A stretch of DNA of 64,000 nt from Betaproteobacteria bacterium. Lineage in GTDB: Bacteria > Pseudomonadota > Gammaproteobacteria > Burkholderiales > Burkholderiaceae_C. Both the position numbers and the translations under genes were made by a program. The DNA lies in contig JADJWD010000005.1 of assembly GCA_016716535.1 (NCBI GenBank), positions 558,001 through 622,000 on the forward strand, read 5' to 3'. Each line of letters begins with the position of its first letter. The stretch's first letter is position 1. Under the pieces are notes generated by a model. The model did not search any database and was not told where the DNA came from. It saw only the letters and a program-made list of their open reading frames with translations. Shown piece after piece: positions 56,016 to 64,000 of the stretch.

Positions 56016-57107
56016 TCAGGCCTGCGCCACGTCGGACTGCTCAGCGCGCTCGTCGGCGGCAGGAGAGTCGGTCGGCGCCGCCGCCCGCCGCCGCTGCGCC
56101 AGCGTCTTCAACAACGGCCAGCGATAGGCCGTGAGGTGGTAGAGCGTGCGCCGGTTCTCGGTGAGCTTGGTGTGCCAGTCCATCACCCGCCCGTAGTACT
56201 CGAGGCGCCGGATGTCGGGCTGCGCGAAGAAGTGCTTCAACTCGTCTTCGCGCAGCAGCGAGGCCGGCGAAAGCGACTTGGGCAGCGATTCGTCGTAGGT
56301 CGTCTTCAGCACCACCAGCACGCCGCCGCGGCAGATGCCGAGGTTCATCGCCGCGGTGCGGCCGTCGATCAGGTACTCGAAGACCATCGCCTCGTCGCGC
56401 CGCGCGGCCTCTTCCAGCAGCTGGACGTAGAAGCGCCCCTGCTCGTTGCCGGGATGGATGGCGGTGCCCTGCTCGGACTTCCAGCCGGTGCTCTCCAGGG
56501 CGCCGTATCGGGCCACGGCCTCGGCCATTTCCTGTGGCGAGCGCAGGATGCGCATCGTGGTCTGCGTGCCGTCGCTCGCCAGCCGGTTGCGCTGCTTGCG
56601 CAGGTTCTGCCGCAGGTTCTTGCCGCGCGCCGCCCAGTAGTCGTCGAAGGTGCCGGCGATGTCGAGCCAGGCGGTATCGACGTAGCTGGCGAGCTCGATG
56701 TCCGGCGCCTCGTCGGCCTGCGCTTCCTGGCGCGGGTCGACCTGGCTGACGAGCAGCCGCATCACCGACCAGGGCAGGCTGCGCAGCAGATCGCGGCACA
56801 AGGGGGCCAGGCGCAGGTCGGCCCGCGCCACCCAGGCGCCCAGCGGCAGCTGCGAAGGCTGGAACGTGCCCCAGCGCCAGGTGTCGGCGGCTTCGAGCAG
56901 GAACATGGCCACCGGCCCGGCACCTTCGTCGGCGACGAGGAGCTTCGTTCGCTCGCCGCCGAAGGCCGCCAGCGCGGCCGCGATGGCGTAGGACGAGAGG
57001 AACGGCACGTCCAGGCGTTCGGCGTTCAGGCGGTCCCAATGCGCCTGCAGCGGCTTGTCGCTGGTGAGCACGGGGCCGGGCAGGGTGCGCCAGTGGAGTC
57101 TTTTCAT
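56016..57107 (-). CDS. GNAT/FemAB-like acyltransferase (BioF2-like family)
   Basis: A 363-residue cytoplasmic protein of the FemAB/Acetyltransf_6 family. GKNLRQNLRKQRNRL, YGALESTGWKSEQGTAI and MVFEYLIDGRTAAMNLGI correspond to the family's GNAT-like core, and LLREDELKHFFAQ follows. The ATG at 57107 begins the conserved part. It is the last gene of the minus-strand ACP-hydrolase block. With an ACP present, acyl transfer from acyl-ACP to an amino sugar is a reasonable hypothesis. Confidence 0.82.
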   Translation of the reverse strand: MKRLHWRTLPGPVLTSDKPLQAHWDRLNAERLDVPFLSSYAIAAALAAFGGERTKLLVADEGAGPVAMFLLEAADTWRWGTFQPSQLPLGAWVARADLRLAPLCRDLLRSLPWSVMRLLVSQVDPRQEAQADEAPDIELASYVDTAWLDIAGTFDDYWAARGKNLRQNLRKQRNRLASDGTQTTMRILRSPQEMAEAVARYGALESTGWKSEQGTAIHPGNEQGRFYVQLLEEAARRDEAMVFEYLIDGRTAAMNLGICRGGVLVVLKTTYDESLPKSLSPASLLREDELKHFFAQPDIRRLEYYGRVMDWHTKLTENRRTLYHLTAYRWPLLKTLAQRRRAAAPTDSPAADERAEQSDVAQA

Positions 57108-57145
57108 CTTCTTGGGGATGCGGGGGCGTTCGGGCGGCCGGTTGC

Positions 57146-58360
57146 TCAGGTGCGGGCGAGCAGTCGCCTGGCGGCGGCCACCGTGTGGTCGATCTGCCCG
57201 GCGCGCAGGTCCTGGTGGCAGATGAGCTGGATCACCTCGTGGCTCCAGCGGATGCCGAAGTCCCGTGTGTCCCGCGGCACCCCGGGCCACAGGCGGTCCC
57301 AGCGGTAGACGGCCAGGCCGTCGTCGCGCATGCGCGCGTACACGGCATCGGCGCGCGCCGCGCCTTCCACCCACAGCGGGCACACATAGGGCACGGCATC
57401 GGGGCGCAGCACCGGCTGCAGCAGCCGGGCGCCGGGCAGCGACTGCAAGCCGCGGGCGAGGCGGTCGTAGTTGTCTCGCCGCCTCTGCACGATCCCTTGG
57501 CGCGGCAGCAGGTGATACAGGGCGAGGGTCGCCCATCCGGGTGCCTGCCCGACGCGCTGCATGTCGCATTGCTTCATCGCGTCGAGGTCGGGCTCGCTGT
57601 CGCCGGCATCGGCCGAGCGTGCATCCGGCGGCGCGGGGCGACCTTGCCGCTTCATCCGCAGCGCCAGGGCGAGCAGGTGCTGCAGACCGGCGAGACGGCC
57701 GAATTGCGCGCCCAGCTCGACCGGGTCGAGCAGGCACTTCACCTGGTAGCGCAGGCCCGCGTTTGCCAGCCGCAGCGCGCGCAGCGGGTGCCGCTGTGAA
57801 GCGAGCAGGCCGCCTTCCATCACGGGGAAGAACTTCGAGAGACTGGCCGTCGCGTAGTCGCCCCACTGGCCGACGGGGCGGTCGCCCGCCATGCCGAAGA
57901 AGCTATGGGCGCAGTCCTCGACGAGCACGACGCCGTGCGCATCGCACCACGTGCGCACCGCGTGCAGGCTTGCCGGCAGGCCGAAGTAGTGCGCCACGAA
58001 CATTGCCCGGGCACCGCTGGCCGAGGGCTCGGCGATGGACTCGAGCAGCGGCAGGCCGTCCTCGCCGATCGCGTAGTAGACCGGGCGGTGCCCGGCCAGG
58101 ACGATCGGCGCCACCATCGTCGGGCAGTGGTAGGTGGGCACCAGCACGCCACTGCCCGGCGGCAGATCCATCTGCCGCAACGCTGCCCACAGCGCGGCGC
58201 GCCCGCTGGTCGTGTGCGCCCTGTGGCGGGTGCCGTCGACGGCCGGCAAGCGCGTGCCCGCAGCGGGCAGGAACGCGCTCCACCCGAGCAGCGGTGTCTT
58301 GGGCTGCGGCTCGGCCGCCCGCTCAGGCGCCTGGCTCGCCAGGCTTGCGCTCACCGGCAT
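57146..58360 (-). CDS. DegT/DnrJ/EryC1/StrS-type PLP aminotransferase
   Basis: A 404-residue sugar aminotransferase-like protein. HRAHTTSGRAALWAAL, the DAHGVVLVEDCAHSFFGMAG segment and TASLSKFFPVMEGGLLAS (Schiff-base Lys near 176) are typical. It would aminate a ketosugar nucleotide. A longer, atypical insert lies around residues 225-260 (Arg/Ala/Asp-rich). The start overlaps the hydrolase 1 stop by 10 bases, so it is part of the operon. Confidence 0.88.
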   Translation of the reverse strand: MPVSASLASQAPERAAEPQPKTPLLGWSAFLPAAGTRLPAVDGTRHRAHTTSGRAALWAALRQMDLPPGSGVLVPTYHCPTMVAPIVLAGHRPVYYAIGEDGLPLLESIAEPSASGARAMFVAHYFGLPASLHAVRTWCDAHGVVLVEDCAHSFFGMAGDRPVGQWGDYATASLSKFFPVMEGGLLASQRHPLRALRLANAGLRYQVKCLLDPVELGAQFGRLAGLQHLLALALRMKRQGRPAPPDARSADAGDSEPDLDAMKQCDMQRVGQAPGWATLALYHLLPRQGIVQRRRDNYDRLARGLQSLPGARLLQPVLRPDAVPYVCPLWVEGAARADAVYARMRDDGLAVYRWDRLWPGVPRDTRDFGIRWSHEVIQLICHQDLRAGQIDHTVAAARRLLART

Positions 58361-59214
58361 GCTGAGCGCTCCAACCACGCAACGACCTGCCGCTCGGCCA
58401 CCCGGCGCGGCTGCGCCGATGAAAGGGTGTGGTCGGCGCCCGCCACGTCGACCCAGGTGGTCGCGGCGTGCGCACGGGCATCGCGCCACTCCGGCGCCGT
58501 GCGCCAGGCCTGCACGAACTCCCGCGCGGTCAGGTCGTGTTCGCTCAGCAGCAGCAGGATCGGCGAAGCGAACGAGGCCCAGCCGCGTGCCATCCGGTGC
58601 TGGAACGTGCCGGTGTCTCGCTCTTGTGATCGGCCGGCCGGCGCCACCGAGCGCAGCACGCTGCGCAACAGGTCCGTCAGCGCGCCGGCGCCCACTTGGC
58701 CGCGGCCGAGCTTGCGCCAGAACTCGCCCTGGCACAGGCGCTGGAAGTAGTAGTGCTTGACGTGCGCCTGCGCCAGCGTCTGCGCCGAGCGCACCCACGG
58801 GTTCAGCAGGCAAAGGCCGGCGATGCGCGGGTCGCCGCGGTGCCGGTCGGCGAACATCAACGCGGCGCTGGCGCCGTCGCACAGGCCGACCAGGACCACG
58901 GCGCGCAGCGACGGGACACGGGCCAGCAGCGCGTCCGTCGCCGCGCCGATGTCGTCGTCCAGCTCCATGAACGTGCGCGGGGCGCCTTCGCTGTCGCCCA
59001 TGCCGCGGACGTCGAAGCGCAGCGTCGGGAATCCGGCCGCGGCCACGGCACGTGCCAGCTGCACGAACTGCCGGTGGCTGCCGGCGCGGACCTGCGGGCC
59101 GCCGACGACGATGACCACGCCCAGCGGCTGCGCGGCGCCGTCGGGCATCGAGACGATGCCGGCGAGGCGCTCGCCGGCGCACTCGAAGGCGAGGCCGGCG
59201 TCATGCGTGCTCAA
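58351..59214 (-). CDS. Exosortase A system-associated hydrolase 1
   Basis: A 287-residue alpha/beta hydrolase. The nucleophile elbow is GLCDGASAA with Cys near 112, as in the exosortase-A hydrolase 1 family and dienelactone hydrolases. The oxyanion region is IVVGGPQVRAGSHRQF; RFDVRGMGDSEG and the His in GADHTLSS follow. It starts at a TTG (59214) that overlaps the hydrolase 2 gene by 14 bases. The substrate is unknown; a thioester or acylated intermediate is inferred from the ACP neighbour. Confidence 0.92.
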   Translation of the reverse strand: MSTHDAGLAFECAGERLAGIVSMPDGAAQPLGVVIVVGGPQVRAGSHRQFVQLARAVAAAGFPTLRFDVRGMGDSEGAPRTFMELDDDIGAATDALLARVPSLRAVVLVGLCDGASAALMFADRHRGDPRIAGLCLLNPWVRSAQTLAQAHVKHYYFQRLCQGEFWRKLGRGQVGAGALTDLLRSVLRSVAPAGRSQERDTGTFQHRMARGWASFASPILLLLSEHDLTAREFVQAWRTAPEWRDARAHAATTWVDVAGADHTLSSAQPRRVAERQVVAWLERSACR

Positions 59215-60046
59215 GCGTGCGCCCCGCGGACTCGACGGCTTGCAGGCTGGCCTCGATCAGTGCCGGGGCCTCCTCGATCTCCACCGACTGCCAGAACGCC
59301 GGGCCGGCCACCGCGCGCGCCGTGACGGTGGTGGACTGCTGCTGCCAGGCTTCGATGACCTTCGTAGTGCGCGGCAGCAGTTGCGGTTCTTCTTCGGTGC
59401 TGGTCTCGAGCCACACGCAGGCGGGTGTCTGCGCCGGCAGGTCCAGGCGCGCCTGTTCGAGCGCGTGCGCCAGCGGCGCGGCCAGTTCGTAGCCCGCCAC
59501 TTCGATCGTCTGGCCCTCGGCCAGCGCCTGGCGGAGGTGGGTGCCGGGGGCGCCGGAGGCATCCGGCGCACCTTGCGTGAGGGCCGCGGCCGAACGCAGG
59601 CGCAGGAACTGCGCCAGTTGCGTGGCGCCCGATGTCACCGGCTGCCACAGCAGCAGCCGCACCGGCTCGTCGAAACGCGCCGCGGCCTGCGCCGCCACGA
59701 GGCAGCCGGCGCGCGCGCCCCACAGCCACAACGGCGCGGCGTGGCGCTCGCGCATCCAGCGCAACGCCATCAGCACGTCGTCGACCCAATCGGCCCAGGT
59801 GGCATCACGGAAATCGCCGCTGCTGTCGCCGCACCCCGCGAGGTCGATCTGCAGCACGGCATGGCCGGCGGCGGCGAAGGCGCGCGATTGCAGCGCCGCC
59901 ATCCGCCGCGTCTTGTTCATCTCCTCGGCGAACGGGTGCACGTAGACGAACGCGCCAAGCGCCGCCGCGCCGCCCGCCGGTGCGTGGTGGATGCACAAGC
60001 GCTGGCCGTTGCGGCCCGGCCCGGCATCGACGTAGGAAAGCTCCAA
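59201..60046 (-). CDS. Exosortase A system-associated hydrolase 2
   Basis: A 281-residue alpha/beta hydrolase-like protein. AFVYVHPFAEEMNKTRRMAA and IDLAGCGDSSGDF match the hydrolase 2 family. At the nucleophile position it reads LWGARAGCLVA, with no serine or usual cysteine in the elbow, as in other members of this family, so its catalytic mechanism is doubtful. The start is a TTG at 60046. It lies between the ACP and hydrolase 1 genes. Confidence 0.92.
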   Translation of the reverse strand: MELSYVDAGPGRNGQRLCIHHAPAGGAAALGAFVYVHPFAEEMNKTRRMAALQSRAFAAAGHAVLQIDLAGCGDSSGDFRDATWADWVDDVLMALRWMRERHAAPLWLWGARAGCLVAAQAAARFDEPVRLLLWQPVTSGATQLAQFLRLRSAAALTQGAPDASGAPGTHLRQALAEGQTIEVAGYELAAPLAHALEQARLDLPAQTPACVWLETSTEEEPQLLPRTTKVIEAWQQQSTTVTARAVAGPAFWQSVEIEEAPALIEASLQAVESAGRTLEHA

Positions 60047-60064
60047 CGGCCGAGCCCCCGACGA

Positions 60065-60316
60065 CTAGGCCGCCAGCTTCGGCGAGACGAAATCGACCAG
60101 CGTGCCGACAGTGCGGAAGGTCTCGCCGTCGATCTCGTCGTCGTGGATCACGATGTCGAGCCGCTCTTCGAGCGTGGTGATCAACGACACGACGGCCATC
60201 GAGTCGAGCTCGGGGATGGCGCCGAGCAGCGGTGTCTCACGCGTGAAGCTCGCGCCGCGGCTGCCGAGGCTCAACACATCTGCGAGAACCCGCAGGACCA
60301 CACCTTCTACTGTCAT
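60065..60316 (-). CDS. Acyl carrier protein of the exosortase A locus
   Basis: An 83-residue ACP. The phosphopantetheine Ser is in ELDSMAVVSLITTLEE (Ser39). Length, acidic helix and position before the two exosortase-A hydrolases match the known arrangement. It would carry an acyl or related thioester during modification of the EPS or its building blocks. It opens the minus-strand operon. The usual acyl-CoA ligase partner was not found in the window. Confidence 0.92.
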   Translation of the reverse strand: MTVEGVVLRVLADVLSLGSRGASFTRETPLLGAIPELDSMAVVSLITTLEERLDIVIHDDEIDGETFRTVGTLVDFVSPKLAA

Positions 60317-60516
60317 CGTCGAGCACCTTTGCCAAAAAACATTCTAGGAGCCGGGTCGGCCGTGATGCCCCTGCGCGGCCGCGCCGGCGTCGGTACTTGT
60401 GTGCGGGACTTGGCGCGCGCACGGCGCGGCCCGCATCGGGTGGCACAGCGAGTTCGTGACATCCGGCCGGGACGGTGCCGGCCGCCTCGATCAGAGTGCG
60501 GCTCGAGGGGCAGACG

Positions 60517-61488
60517 ATGACCACCACCGCCAACGGCGCATTGCCGAGGACCAACCCGCCGCTTGTGCCGTCGACGCCCGCCGGCGCAGGCCGATGGGTC
60601 TGGCCGGTCGACGGCGAGCCGGCGTTCTCGACGCAGCGAGTACAGGCCATCCAGCACCGCCTGCACGAGCACCCGCTGATGCGATTGCCTGCGCTGGCCG
60701 ACCTGGCCCAGGCGCTGTATCCCACCAAGCAGTGCCGGTTCCTCGGCCCCGGCGCCCGGCCCGACTCGGCCTTCCAGCATGGCGACGCCGACACCGCGGG
60801 CCGCACCATCGAGGAGGTGTTCGCGCGCATCGAGGAGCCCGGCTCTTGGGTGGCCTTGTACAACGTGCAGACCCATGCCGCCTACCGAACGCTGCTCGAC
60901 GAAGTCGTCGGCTCGATGCGCCCGCTCGTCGAGGCGCAGGAGGGCCGCATCCTCCAGGTCGGCGGCTTCGTCTTCATCTCCGCGCCGCCTTCGGTGACGC
61001 CGTTCCACATCGACCGCGAGAACAACTTCTGGCTGCAGATCCGCGGCCGCAAGGTCATGCATGTCTGGGACGCGCATGACGAGCGCGTGGTGGCGGCCAA
61101 GGCACGCGAGGACTTCGTCGTCTACGGCGGCCTCGATGCGGTGCGCTTCGAGCCCGGCTTCGCCGAGCGCAGCCACGTCTTCGATGTCGGCCCGGGCGAG
61201 GGCGTGTACTTCCCGAGCACGTCGCCGCACATGACCCGCAGCGACCGCGCCTGGGTGCGCCCGGGCGACGGCGTCGCGGTGAGCATCGGCGTCGTCTTCT
61301 ACACCGAGGCGACGCGCCGCGCCGCCAACGTGCATGCCTGGAACCAGCTGCTGCGCAACCACTTCGGGCGCACGCCGCAGGCGCCGGGCTTGTCGCCGTG
61401 GCTCGACCGGCTCAAGTATCCGCTCGGGCGCGCGTTCATCCGGCTGCGGCACCGCATGCGCGGGCACAAGCTGCAGGTCGGGTTCTGA
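60517..61488 (+). CDS. Cupin-like (JmjC-type) domain protein
   Basis: A 323-residue cytoplasmic protein. The metal-binding motif HIDRENNFWLQIRGRKVMHVWD (HxD) and later EGVYFPSTSPHM (His) give the 2-His-1-carboxylate facial triad of cupin-like/JmjC Fe(II) dioxygenases. The ATG at 60517 is chosen as the nearest start before the family-like part. It is divergent from the ACP operon across 200 bases. A hydroxylation role is possible but no substrate is evident. Confidence 0.8.
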   Translation: MTTTANGALPRTNPPLVPSTPAGAGRWVWPVDGEPAFSTQRVQAIQHRLHEHPLMRLPALADLAQALYPTKQCRFLGPGARPDSAFQHGDADTAGRTIEEVFARIEEPGSWVALYNVQTHAAYRTLLDEVVGSMRPLVEAQEGRILQVGGFVFISAPPSVTPFHIDRENNFWLQIRGRKVMHVWDAHDERVVAAKAREDFVVYGGLDAVRFEPGFAERSHVFDVGPGEGVYFPSTSPHMTRSDRAWVRPGDGVAVSIGVVFYTEATRRAANVHAWNQLLRNHFGRTPQAPGLSPWLDRLKYPLGRAFIRLRHRMRGHKLQVGF

Positions 61489-61504
61489 CTTAAGCGTTGG
61501 CACT

Positions 61505-61523
61505 GTACGCACGCCGTGCGTAC
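61505..61523. terminator. Terminator-like hairpin between convergent genes
   Basis: A perfect 8-base inverted repeat (GTACGCAC-GCC-GTGCGTAC) sits 16 bases after the cupin-like stop, before the convergent toxin gene. It lacks a U-run, so intrinsic termination is uncertain. Confidence 0.5.
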
Positions 61524-61592
61524 TGCAGTTGGACCCAGGCCGTCCGGGCGGGCGGTGTACCAGTCAGAGCTTCTGGACGATGGCGTTGTTGT

Positions 61593-61973
61593 TCATGCGG
61601 GCTCGCTTCCGGGGGTGGGTGGTGCCGGGGGGCGTAGCAGGCGGCGCTCGAGCAGGGCACGCATGTTGCGCCTGCCGTCCGCGATTAGGACGATGAAGAC
61701 TTCACGCCGCGGCGTTTCGACCACCGTGTAGATCAAGCGGTAGGGTTTGAACGCGGTCTGGCGATAGTCGTGGATGCCGAGGTCGAGCAGCTCGCGCGGC
61801 CAGGCGCCCCGGTGTGGGGCGGTTGCCAGGCTCGCTACAACGTCCAGGATGCGGTCGAGCAGGTGTGCCGCCTTGAGCGGCGAGTCGTTCTCGGCAACGT
61901 ACTGGACGATCTCGTCGAGGTCGGCCTCGGCGCCTGCCGACAGGCGCACGGCGTAGCGCGCAGTCGCCGACAT
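61593..61973 (-). CDS. RelE/ParE-family toxin
   Basis: A 126-residue protein with the ParE/RelE fold: RLSAGAEADLDEIVQYVAEND, a central HDYRQTAFKPYRLIYTVVE strand pair and VFIVLIADGRRNM. It directly abuts the antitoxin stop with no gap, the usual antitoxin-first order. The Pro-rich tail after residue 110 is longer than in typical members. It probably inhibits gyrase (ParE) or translation (RelE); the target cannot be told from sequence. Confidence 0.88.
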   Translation of the reverse strand: MSATARYAVRLSAGAEADLDEIVQYVAENDSPLKAAHLLDRILDVVASLATAPHRGAWPRELLDLGIHDYRQTAFKPYRLIYTVVETPRREVFIVLIADGRRNMRALLERRLLRPPAPPTPGSEPA

Positions 61974-62261
61974 TCAGCGCGCCGTGGCGGGCAGCTTGTG
62001 CTTCGCGCGCAGCCGCGAGACGACGTCCTTCACCGGGCGAGTGCGGCCGGCGGCGATGTCCTGCTGGCCCAGCGCGAGCAGCTTGAGCAGAGCCATCGTC
62101 TCCTGGGTGGCCTCGTAGCTGGCCACGTCCTGCAGCACGGCGCGGGCTTCGCCGTTCTGGGTGATGAGCAGTGGTTCCTGATCTTCGCTCAGGCGGTCCA
62201 GGACGTCGGCGGCGTTGGCTTTCAGGTAGCTGATGGACTTCACGTGCGATGAGAACTTCAC
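61974..62261 (-). CDS. Phd/YefM-family antitoxin
   Basis: A 95-residue antitoxin with the Phd/YefM N-terminal DNA-binding fold (ISYLKANAADVLDRLSED, PLLITQNGEARAVLQDVASYE) and a basic C-terminal tail for toxin binding. It lies immediately upstream of and adjacent to the toxin gene. It likely autorepresses the operon. Confidence 0.88.
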   Translation of the reverse strand: MKFSSHVKSISYLKANAADVLDRLSEDQEPLLITQNGEARAVLQDVASYEATQETMALLKLLALGQQDIAAGRTRPVKDVVSRLRAKHKLPATAR

Positions 62262-62382
62262 GGCTGGCTTCTCCGGACTGGTATCGGACTGAATTCAGTC
62301 TGCGGCAGTGTACCGTTGGCGGCGAGGCGCATGGTGCCTTGCCGGTGCCGTCCTGGCTGGGGCGGGTCTTCTGGGCAATGAG

Positions 62383-64000
62383 CTACCGCGCCGCCTGCAC
62401 CGGCAGCACGTGCATTTCCACCCACGAAGCCGCGTCGCCCGCGTGGTGCACGCGGTTGATCGCCACGGCCATCTCGGTGGCGGTGGAGTTGTTCGGCGCC
62501 CCGGTGTTGAGGTTGCGCTCCAGCCGCGGAAAGCTGCTGCTCGTGACGTGCAGCCGCAGGCGGTGCCCGCGCGGCAGCGTGTAGGCGATGGCGCGCATGT
62601 CCACGGTGGCCTGCACGCGTTCGCCCGGCTGCAGCAGGCGGGGCGCCGCGAAGCCTTCGCGCCAGCGCAGCCGCAGCGCGCCTTCCTGGATGTTGGTGGC
62701 GCGGCCGTCGGGCCACAGGTGCACGAGGCGCGCGACGAGGTCGGTGTCCGGCGCCGATGAAGAGAACGACAGGCGAGCCGCCAATGGCCCGGCGATGCGC
62801 AGGTCCTCGGCCAGTGGCGCCGAGGTGTAGACGAGCACGTCGTCGCGCCGCTCGACGTCGGCCTGGTCGACGGGGCCGGCGCGGTCGGCCGGGTTGCCGG
62901 TGCAGCAAAGAGGCCCGCCGCGGCTGGGCACCGGGTCGGCGGGGTCGTAGCGGTACTCGTCCCACGGCGCGCCGGCGGCCGCGGGTTCGCGCGCCAGGCG
63001 CCCGTTGCCGGCGCGGCCGTTGGCGCGGCCGTCGCTGGCCAGGTACCAGCGCACGGCCTGCGCCTCCTCAGGGGGCCAGGTGCGTGAATCGAGCCAGCGG
63101 TTCTCGTTGAGCATGAAGAACTGGACCGGCGGCAGTTCGGCCAGGCCGTCGCCGCTGCCCCTGAGCCAGTGGTCGAACCAGCGCCGAGCCCACTCGTCCC
63201 ACGGGCGAGCGCCGCCCGCGACGGCCAGCTCGCCGAAGGAAGCCGGGCCCGCCGTGCCGCCCTCCTTGTGCTGGCAGTGGTTGCCCGGCGCGATGACGAC
63301 CTTCTGCGGCACACCGTGTTGCTGCCAGTGCCGTGCCAGCACGAGCGCATCGCCCACGGTCTGATCGCCCCAGGTGTTGATGATCATCGCCGGCACGGCG
63401 CTGCGGTCGCCGTCGTCCCAGTAGCCCCATTCGTGCCAGCGCGGGTCGCCGGGCGGCGTGGTCAGCAACTCGGTGAAGCCGTTGGGGGCCGGGCGGACGC
63501 GTCGCACCAACTCCGACACCGGCAGGCCGCGCAGGTGCCCGGCGGTGTCGAACGGCGCGGCAGGCGCGGAATCGGGCCGCTTGGCGCCGTTGCCGACGAA
63601 CCAGCCGAAGGCGCTCGCCAGTTGCGGCACGCCGCCTTCGAACACGCCGAAGTAGCCGTGCCGGCCGCCGAGCGACCCGATGGCGCCGCCGGCGCCGCTG
63701 GCGATCATCGCCTTGTGCGCCGGGTGGTTCAGGCGCGCCAGCGGGAACTGCGTCTCGCCGAGCGCCGAGCAGCCGAAGGTGCCGACACGGCCGTTCGACC
63801 ACGGCCGCGCGACGATCCAGTCGAGCGTTTGCGCGCCGTCGTCACCGGCGTCGCGCCACGGCAGCAGGTCGCCTTCGGAGTCGCCGGTGCCGCGCAGGTC
63901 CTGCACGAGCACTGCGTAGCCGTGCGAGGCGAACATCAACGCCGACATCGCGGCGCTCGAGTCGCGCAGGCGGTGGTACGGCGTGCGCATCAGCACGGCG
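62383..64000 (-). CDS. CocE/NonD family hydrolase (X-Pro dipeptidyl-peptidase S15), partial
   Basis: A 5'-truncated reading frame running into the window end, at least 538 residues. The alpha/beta-hydrolase part has MRTPYHRLRD, VLVQDLRGTGDSEGD and the nucleophile region VGTFGCSALGE. The C-terminal jelly-roll domain has EDLRIAGPLAARLSFSSSAPDTDLVARL and TLPRGHRLRLHVTSSSFP. It belongs to the CocE/NonD acyl hydrolase/peptidase family. It is not a known part of exosortase loci. The start lies beyond position 64000. Confidence 0.85.
   Translation of the reverse strand, partial: AVLMRTPYHRLRDSSAAMSALMFASHGYAVLVQDLRGTGDSEGDLLPWRDAGDDGAQTLDWIVARPWSNGRVGTFGCSALGETQFPLARLNHPAHKAMIASGAGGAIGSLGGRHGYFGVFEGGVPQLASAFGWFVGNGAKRPDSAPAAPFDTAGHLRGLPVSELVRRVRPAPNGFTELLTTPPGDPRWHEWGYWDDGDRSAVPAMIINTWGDQTVGDALVLARHWQQHGVPQKVVIAPGNHCQHKEGGTAGPASFGELAVAGGARPWDEWARRWFDHWLRGSGDGLAELPPVQFFMLNENRWLDSRTWPPEEAQAVRWYLASDGRANGRAGNGRLAREPAAAGAPWDEYRYDPADPVPSRGGPLCCTGNPADRAGPVDQADVERRDDVLVYTSAPLAEDLRIAGPLAARLSFSSSAPDTDLVARLVHLWPDGRATNIQEGALRLRWREGFAAPRLLQPGERVQATVDMRAIAYTLPRGHRLRLHVTSSSFPRLERNLNTGAPNNSTATEMAVAINRVHHAGDAASWVEMHVLPVQAAR

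Overview
The window reads as the chromosome of a high-GC betaproteobacterium, most likely a Burkholderiales member. The sequence is strongly G+C rich, GTG and TTG starts are common, a TTCGACAGGCTCAG-type intergenic repeat is present, and the gene set is that of an exosortase A (XrtA/EpsH) exopolysaccharide locus. No rRNA, tRNA, CRISPR array, transposase or phage gene was seen.

Layout. (1) 0.2-2.1 kb: a sugar-nucleotide epimerase facing a periplasmic trypsin-like protease. (2) 2.1-10.0 kb, minus strand: the regulatory block prsK (histidine kinase), prsR (sigma-54 activator) and prsT (TPR lipoprotein), plus the initiating sugar-phosphate transferase. (3) 10.3-13.4 kb, minus strand: an HPr-rel-A cassette (nucleotidyltransferase, HprK-like kinase, PqqD-like protein) behind a secreted protein of unknown function. 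(4) 13.8-33.7 kb, plus strand: the core EPS operon, with export lipoprotein, chain-length protein, tyrosine kinase, outer-membrane barrel, ExeA-like ATPase, deacetylase, FemAB, glycosyltransferases, exosortase A fused to EpsI, a TviB-type dehydrogenase, an amidotransferase and an O-antigen-ligase-type polymerase. (5) 33.7-56 kb: an accessory glycan island with FkbM methyltransferases, a second deacetylase, glycosyltransferases, Kdo-related genes (kdsD and a KdtA-like transferase), two flippases, two duplicated families of large surface lipoproteins, and a methyltransferase/phosphotransferase trio. (6) 56-60.3 kb, minus strand: ACP, exosortase-A-associated hydrolases 2 and 1, a DegT-type aminotransferase and a GNAT/FemAB-like transferase. 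(7) 60.5-64 kb: a cupin-like protein, a RelE/ParE-Phd toxin-antitoxin pair, and a CocE/NonD hydrolase cut by the window end.

How it fits together. Nucleotide sugars are made by the epimerase and the TviB-like dehydrogenase. The polyprenyl-phosphate sugar transferase starts the repeat unit, the glycosyltransferases extend it, flippase and polymerase assemble it, and the chain-length/kinase/export-lipoprotein/barrel proteins secrete it. Deacetylases, FemAB/GNAT proteins, FkbM enzymes and the ACP/hydrolase operon probably decorate it. Exosortase A sorts PEP-CTERM proteins in coordination with EPS, but no PEP-CTERM substrate is encoded in the window.

Most notable. Two families of surface lipoproteins, one with a YetA/rhamnogalacturonan-lyase-like fold and one kelch-like, are each duplicated in the order A1-B1-B2-A2. 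The N-terminal export modules match by pair rather than by family. The HPr-rel-A cassette with its secreted neighbour is a second candidate for an uncharacterised system. Four genes carry apparent frameshifts; three are single-base deletions in the core operon and may be sequencing errors.
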